In this document: one piece after another, positions 59,648 through 64,000 of the stretch | Layout of the letters: each line of letters begins with the position of its first letter | Numbering within the stretch: the stretch's first letter is position 1 | Source: Angustibacter sp049994355 | GTDB lineage: Bacteria; Actinomycetota; Actinomycetes; Actinomycetales; Angustibacteraceae | DNA: 64,000 bases | NCBI RefSeq assembly: GCF_049994355.1 | Contig: NZ_CP188257.1 | Location: 2,604,001-2,668,000, forward strand | Reading direction: 5' to 3' | Position numbers and translations under genes: made by a program | Notes under the pieces: generated by a model | What the model was told of the DNA's origin: nothing | Database searches by the model: none | The model's input: only the letters and a program-made list of their open reading frames with translations

Positions 59648-60745
59648 ATGGTCAGTGGCTACGGAGTGCTGCGCGGAACTCCGGACCGATGGGTGCGCGA
59701 GGAGGGCGACGCGACACCGCACCTGCAGGTGCGCGTACTCGAACCATCCGGCCAACCCTGGCGGATCGCGATCAACGTGCAGTCCGACAGCGGCTCCGAG
59801 GTCGTCTACTGGCTCGTCGACCCGGTCCCGGCGCATCCGGTGCTTCCCGGCCTGCTCGCACTGCCAACAGGTTTCAGTGCCGCCGCGCCCACCGCCGGCG
59901 CGGCGCTGGACATGGTGCGGGCTCCTCTCTTCGCCTGGGCGAACGGCAGGGCCCTGCCGGCCAGCGGCAGCGCCGCAGCCGACGACCTGCAGGACCTCCT
60001 GTCCTTGCACCTCCAGCTGTGCAAGGACGCCGGCGGCGAGGTCTTCGCGTTCGGCGAGCGGTTCAACAGCAACCTGCACAAGCCGATCGACGCGGAGTTC
60101 GGCAACACCGACGGTCTGCACGGCATCCACGACATCCACCTCAACCAGGGGAACAAGGGTGCCCACGCGGGCGACAACGGCGTTTACCAGGACGGCGGCC
60201 TGCTGCTGCGATACGACGGGCGCGACGTCGCGCTGATGCTGGGCTTCCAGACCCAGTGGGTACCGACGGACGACCATGGGAACGCGACCCCCCAGTCGAG
60301 TTCCATCGCACAGCTCATCGCCACCCCCACCCCGACCCCGATCCCGACGCCCACCCCGACGCCCACCCCGACGCCCACCCCGACGCCCACCCCGACCCCG
60401 ACCGCCACCGCCTATCTCGAGCGCGCGCTGCTGAACCCGACCGGGGACGACACCGCTGCGGAGGTGGTGGTCCTCGGCAACCTCGCCACCACCGCGATCT
60501 CCTTGGAGGGCTGGAAGCTGACCGACAAGAACGGTCGGGTCACCCGGATCGGCGACCTCGCGCTAGCCGCCGGCGGCTCCGCATCGCTCGCCCTGGACGG
60601 CACCGGCGTCCAGCTCAGCAACAAGGGCGGCAGCCTGGTCCTGCACGATGCCCAAGGACAACAGGCCGACTCCGTCACGTTCAGCGCGGCCGACGCGAAC
60701 GCCGAGAACCGCTACGTGCGGTTCACCCGCTCCTCAGCCGGCTGA
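59648..60745 (+). CDS. DUF2278 protein with Thr-Pro linker and lamin-tail domain
   Basis: 365 residues. The 5' GGAGGTGATC box before ATG 59648 fixes this start. Residues 1-224 are a DUF2278 (YukJ-like) domain: VSGYGVLRGTPDRWV, IAINVQSDSGSEVVYWLVD, GIHDIHLNQGN. Residues about 225-252 are an alternating Thr-Pro run. Residues about 255-365 are a lamin-tail domain (LTD): LLNPTGDDTAAEVVVLGNL, LEGWKLTDKNGRV. No signal peptide is visible, although LTD fusions are often exported. Function unknown. Confidence 0.82.
   Translation: MVSGYGVLRGTPDRWVREEGDATPHLQVRVLEPSGQPWRIAINVQSDSGSEVVYWLVDPVPAHPVLPGLLALPTGFSAAAPTAGAALDMVRAPLFAWANGRALPASGSAAADDLQDLLSLHLQLCKDAGGEVFAFGERFNSNLHKPIDAEFGNTDGLHGIHDIHLNQGNKGAHAGDNGVYQDGGLLLRYDGRDVALMLGFQTQWVPTDDHGNATPQSSSIAQLIATPTPTPIPTPTPTPTPTPTPTPTPTPTATAYLERALLNPTGDDTAAEVVVLGNLATTAISLEGWKLTDKNGRVTRIGDLALAAGGSASLALDGTGVQLSNKGGSLVLHDAQGQQADSVTFSAADANAENRYVRFTRSSAG
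60322..60405 (+). repeat. Thr-Pro coding microsatellite
   Basis: About 84 bases of a nearly perfect tandem of CCCACCCCGACG and CCGACC units, encoding (TP)n with one IP. It is the linker of the DUF2278-LTD protein. Such C-rich repeats may vary in length between strains. Confidence 0.9.
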
Positions 60746-60768
60746 CAACCGCTGGGCGACCACGGTTG
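60746..60768. terminator. Weak hairpin between convergent genes
   Basis: CAACCG (60746-60751) and CGGTTG (60763-60768) make a 6-bp stem with an 11-base loop directly after the LTD gene stop, in the 64-bp convergent gap. Possible terminator only. Confidence 0.3.
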
Positions 60769-60809
60769 CGACGCGCACGCCGCCGTCGACCCGCAGCCAG
60801 TGCGCCCGG

Positions 60810-61543
60810 TCACGCCCTGCGCTTGTCTCGAACGAGCACGATCTGGTTCTGGCGCTTGACCTCGAACCGCTCGGTCGCGGCGACGAGGTCACTCAGCTTC
60901 CGGTAGCCGTAGTTACGCGGATCGAACGATGCCTGGTTCCCGATCTGGTTGCCGATCTCGCCCAGGTTTGCCCAACCGTCGTCACCGCCCGCCGCGTCCA
61001 CAGCGTTGCGCAGCATCTGCACAAGGCGAGTGTCGCCGCGCAGCTTCTTCGGGTCGGTCCGCTCAACCACCTGGTCATCGGCCTTTGCTGACGGCTGCCC
61101 GAGCCCCTCCACGTAGGTGAACTGCGAGCAGGCGTTCACGAACGGCTCCGGGGTCTTGCGCTCCCCGAACCCGTAGACCTTCAGTCCGTCGGTCAAGATG
61201 CGCATCACCAGGGGGGTGAGTCCGCATCGCTGGAGACGATGGCGAACGCGTCCAGGTTCCGCGCGTAGAGCAGGTCCATCGCGTCGATCACCATCGCCAT
61301 GTCCGACGCGTTCTTTCCGCTGCTGTAAGCGAACTGCTGGATCGGACGGATCGCGTAGGCGTGCAGCGTCGCCTCCCACGGCTTGAGGTGGGGACTCTTC
61401 CAGTTGCCGTACGCGCGCCGGACGTTGGCCGCGCCGTGCCGCGCGACCTCACCGAGGATGACGTCGATCTTCGACGCCGGAGCGTTGTCCGCATCGATCA
61501 GCAGCGCGATGCGCTTCTCACTGTCGTCCACGTGGGTCCTCAC
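60810..61543 (-). pseudogene. NYN-domain/OST-HTH (LOTUS) protein with a frameshift
   Basis: 5' part from ATG 61543: RIALLIDADNAPASKIDVIL and SGKNASDMAMVIDAMDLLYA, NYN RNase motifs with the Asp ligands, ending SSDAD. Then the frame breaks; PLVMRILTDGLKVYGFGERK and TPEPFVNACSQFTYVEG continue in another frame, leading to an OST-HTH/LOTUS domain (LVQMLRNAVDAAGGDDGWAN, YRKLSDLVAATERFEVKRQ). One T missing at about 61219 restores DFTPLVM. Intact it would be about 244 aa. Probable RNA-binding NYN nuclease, either disrupted or sequencing artefact. Confidence 0.8.
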
Positions 61544-61615
61544 CTCGAGTCCGCCAGAGCGTACGACATCGGGCTGCGTTCACCGGGGCACCTCGGCCGG
61601 ACGATCGACCGCGCC

Positions 61616-62596
61616 TTAGAGCCAGCCGCGCCGGCAGGCCTGGTACCCCAGCTGCAGGCGGGTATCGACCCGGGCGCGGTCCATGAGCAGCCGTACCCGG
61701 CGCTGGACCGTGCGCAGCGACAGGTCGAGCTGGCCGCCGATGGCCTGGTCGGTGAAGCCGGCCAGCAGGAGCGAGAGCACCTGGGCGTCGAGCTCGTTCG
61801 GACGGTCGGCGGTGTCCTCGCCGACAGTGTCGCCGGCCAGCACCAGCTGCGAGGCGCTCTCCCAGACGAAGTCGAACATGGACTGCAGCGCGTCCAGCAA
61901 CCCGCTCGGGTGGATCAGCAGCGCGCCGCCCGCCAGGTCGTCGTCGGCGGTCGCCAGCAGCGGCACCAGCGCGATCGCCCGATCCGCGATGACCAACCGG
62001 ATCGGCACGCTCTGGGTGACCCGGACCAGCACCCCGTGGCGCAGCGAGTCAGCGGCGCCTTCGTAGGCACCCGGGCGGTCGAGCATCGCCCGCTCCACGG
62101 CGACGCGGTACTGGACGCCGCGGGCGACCGCGACGTCCTCGTCAGCGTTGTCCTCCGGCGCCACCACCGCGAAGTCGGCCTTGACCAGAACCTGCACCTC
62201 GCTCTTCGCCGTCCGCTGAAGCTGCGCGAACCGCTGTGCGACCGCCTGCGGCCCGCGCACCACGTCGATCACCTCGTTAAGCGTCCGATCGCTGGCCGTT
62301 CCGCGGTACACCGCGGCCAGCGCGTCGAGCTCGAGCTGGGCGTGCCTGAGCTCCTCCTGCCGCTCCACGAAGAGGGCGCCCAGCGCGATCGCCGGAGGTG
62401 AGGCGACGAAGCGGTCCGGACCACTGGTCGACCTGGCCACCAGACCCTTGGCCTCCAAGGCGGACAGGATCGAGGCCGCCCGGCTCACGTCGTACCCGAG
62501 CGGCCCGGCGAGGTCGTCCGCGGTTCCCGAGGGCAGCTCGATCAGCCAGCGGTAGGCGCGTTCCTCCGCCTCGTCGAGTCCCAGCACGTCGAGCAT
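61616..62596 (-). CDS. TrmB-like / LuxR-type C-terminal HTH transcriptional regulator
   Basis: 326 residues. The N-terminal TrmB-like winged helix (LGLDEAEERAYRWLIELPSG, VSRAASILSALEAKGLV) is followed by an effector region (ALDAL..FVVAPEDNADE) and a C-terminal LuxR-type HTH (LDAQVLSLLLAGFTDQAIGG, SLRTVQRRVRLLMDRARV). Two DNA-contacting modules in one protein. ATG 62596 has GGGAGG at 6 bases. Divergent from the subtilase at 62735, its likely target. Confidence 0.8.
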   Translation of the reverse strand: MLDVLGLDEAEERAYRWLIELPSGTADDLAGPLGYDVSRAASILSALEAKGLVARSTSGPDRFVASPPAIALGALFVERQEELRHAQLELDALAAVYRGTASDRTLNEVIDVVRGPQAVAQRFAQLQRTAKSEVQVLVKADFAVVAPEDNADEDVAVARGVQYRVAVERAMLDRPGAYEGAADSLRHGVLVRVTQSVPIRLVIADRAIALVPLLATADDDLAGGALLIHPSGLLDALQSMFDFVWESASQLVLAGDTVGEDTADRPNELDAQVLSLLLAGFTDQAIGGQLDLSLRTVQRRVRLLMDRARVDTRLQLGYQACRRGWL

Positions 62597-62734
62597 CGTG
62601 TCCTCCCGGGGGTGGATCCCGCACCGCGCCGATGGTGGCGGATCTACGCCATGGCGTATTTCCGTCATTGTTATGGCTCAAGGTACCTGGCACTTTTGTG
62701 GCAATCGACTCCCACGCCGACAGGACCGCCACAG

Positions 62735-64000
62735 ATGCTGCGTTCACCGAAGGCTCACCTCACCGCGACCGCCGGCGTCGCCGCCGCCGGGCTGATCACC
62801 GGACTCCTGCTCAGCACCCCCACCGCGGCCGGTGCAGCCAGGCTCCCCAGCGACCCACCCTCGCCGACCGTGCGAAAGGCGTCCGCGCAGAGCCATCGGA
62901 TCACGCTGATCACCGGCGACGTCGTCACCGTGAACGACGCCGGGAACGGCAAGAGCACGGTCACGGTCGACCCCGCGGCGGGGTCCAGCGGCCTGATCCG
63001 CACCCAGACCGTCGGCAAGAACCTGTTCGTCCTGCCCGAGGTGGCGCTGCCCTACCTGGCCGCGAACCGCCTCGACCGGGACCTGTTCAACGTCACCGAG
63101 CTGATCGCAGATGGGTACGACGACGCGCACTCCTCGGTGCTGCCGCTGATCGTCGAGTACAAGGACGCAGCCACCGCACGCAAGCCGGTTCCCGCTGCGC
63201 TGCCCGGGGTCACCCGAGGGCGGCTGCTGCAGAGCATCGACGGTGCGCCCGTGACCACCAGGAAGGCGAGCGCGCGCTCGTTCTGGAAGTCGATCACCCC
63301 GGCCAAGGTGGCTCCTGCCCGCCCGACGTTCGACGCCGGCATCACCACGATCCATCTAGACGGACGGGTGCACGTCGATCTGGCCGAGAGCGTCGCCCAG
63401 ATCGGTGCACCGCAGGCCTGGGCAGCTGGGCTCGACGGCACCGGCACCACCGTCGCGATCCTCGACACGGGCATCGACGCAGAGCACCCGGACCTGGTCG
63501 GCCAGGTCGCCGAGTCGACCAGCTTCGTGCCTGGCGAGGACGTGACCGACCGCAACGGCCACGGCACCCACACCGCCTCGACCATCGTCGGAACCGGCTC
63601 CGCGTCGGACGGCGTCGAGAAGGGCGTCGCACCGGGGGCCCGTCTGGCCGTCGGCAAGGTGCTCGGGGACGACGGATTCGGCCAGGAGTCGTGGATCATC
63701 GCCGGGATGGAGTGGGCCGCGAACCACGCAAAGGTCGTCAGCATGAGCCTCGGCTCGTCCGAGCCGAGCGACGGCACCAGCCCGATGGACCAGGCGGTCA
63801 ACGAGCTCACCGCGCAGACCGGCGCGCTGTTCGTGATCGCCGCCGGCAACGCCGGCGCCCCCGGTGCCATCGGCGCTCCCGGCGCAGCGGACGACGCGCT
63901 GACGGTCGGAGCAGTGGACTCCGCCGACCAGCTGGCCTACTTCAGCAGCATGGGACCGCGATCCGGCGACTCCGCGGTCAAGCCCGACCTCTCGGCGCCC
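62735..64000 (+). CDS. Secreted subtilisin-like serine protease (S8), 5' part
   Basis: The frame from ATG 62735 is open to the end of the window (422 codons seen). Signal peptide about 1-35 (LTATAGVAAAGLITGLLLS). A propeptide region of about 200 residues precedes the catalytic domain; D244 in VAILDTGIDAEHPD, H276 in RNGHGTHTAS, and IAAGNAGAP near the oxyanion Asn. The Ser region lies beyond the window. AGGA at weak spacing before the ATG. It is divergent from the TrmB/LuxR-type regulator, which probably controls it. Length and any extra domains cannot be known. Confidence 0.92.
   Translation, partial: MLRSPKAHLTATAGVAAAGLITGLLLSTPTAAGAARLPSDPPSPTVRKASAQSHRITLITGDVVTVNDAGNGKSTVTVDPAAGSSGLIRTQTVGKNLFVLPEVALPYLAANRLDRDLFNVTELIADGYDDAHSSVLPLIVEYKDAATARKPVPAALPGVTRGRLLQSIDGAPVTTRKASARSFWKSITPAKVAPARPTFDAGITTIHLDGRVHVDLAESVAQIGAPQAWAAGLDGTGTTVAILDTGIDAEHPDLVGQVAESTSFVPGEDVTDRNGHGTHTASTIVGTGSASDGVEKGVAPGARLAVGKVLGDDGFGQESWIIAGMEWAANHAKVVSMSLGSSEPSDGTSPMDQAVNELTAQTGALFVIAAGNAGAPGAIGAPGAADDALTVGAVDSADQLAYFSSMGPRSGDSAVKPDLSAP

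Noticed and set aside
60322..60405. Direct repeats that might suggest a CRISPR or VNTR array
   Set aside because: Contiguous short codon repeats without spacers, in frame and encoding Thr-Pro; it is a protein linker.

Overview
The window is high-GC DNA from an actinomycete-type bacterium (Actinomycetota). This rests on the very high G+C, many GTG starts, 4-base stop/start overlaps (GTGA/ATGA), and actinobacterial families: a WXG100/EspC-like secretion pair, an F420-type flavin-split-barrel enzyme, a DUF3516 helicase, DUF5134, and a sugar ABC importer without its own ATPase. Genus cannot be assigned from the sequence alone. No rRNA, tRNA, CRISPR array, insertion sequence or phage was recognised, and no gene-free stretch reaches 300 bases.

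Layout. 1-6.6 kb: the tail of a spermidine-synthase-like gene, a PAC2 protein, a two-gene type VII secretion unit (EspC-like partner plus a 581-aa protein ending in a RelA/SpoT-like putative toxin domain), FabG, a DUF2183 phosphatase-like protein, a flavin reductase and a small ORF. 6.7-15.6 kb: a minus-strand N-acetylglucosamine operon (ROK regulator, binding protein, two permeases, GH3 hexosaminidase, ROK kinase, NagA, NagB). 15.6-35.8 kb: ordinary housekeeping and accessory genes (DUF3516 helicase, GAF protein, FAD oxidase, DHH phosphoesterase, Nudix, ECF sigma factor with SnoaL-like tail, HhH-GPD repair protein, DMT transporter, P450, sulfotransferase, a frameshifted esterase, methyltransferase, F420-type enzyme with an apparent CTG start, DinB, MetE-like, PhzF, holin-like and VOC proteins).

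35.8-55.8 kb is the most interesting part. It is a catabolic island of about 19 genes in six or seven transcription units: (i) FAD monooxygenase, SDR, berberine-bridge-type FAD oxidase, VOC, GH1; (ii) VOC and, divergently, a metallo-beta-lactamase-fold protein; (iii) a ribose-type ABC importer with a cytoplasmic GH78 alpha-L-rhamnosidase; (iv) two SDRs, tandem GlcG-like protein, ketopantoate-reductase-like protein and a flavodoxin-fold protein with a zinc ribbon; (v) IclR regulator and carboxymuconolactone-decarboxylase-like protein; (vi) two FAH-family hydrolases. Upstream of four units lies the palindrome GAAAGTNRCTTTC or a one-mismatch form, and a weaker copy lies in a fifth promoter region. 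I infer a local IclR-controlled regulon for uptake, deglycosylation and oxidative breakdown of a rhamnosylated, possibly aromatic plant glycoside. The substrate is not established.

55.8-64 kb: a DUF1905 protein, a 1032-aa secreted subtilase ending in a perfect 17-bp hairpin, a DUF2278/Thr-Pro-linker/lamin-tail fusion, a frameshifted NYN/OST-HTH protein, a TrmB/LuxR-like regulator and, divergent from it, a second secreted subtilase cut off by the window end.
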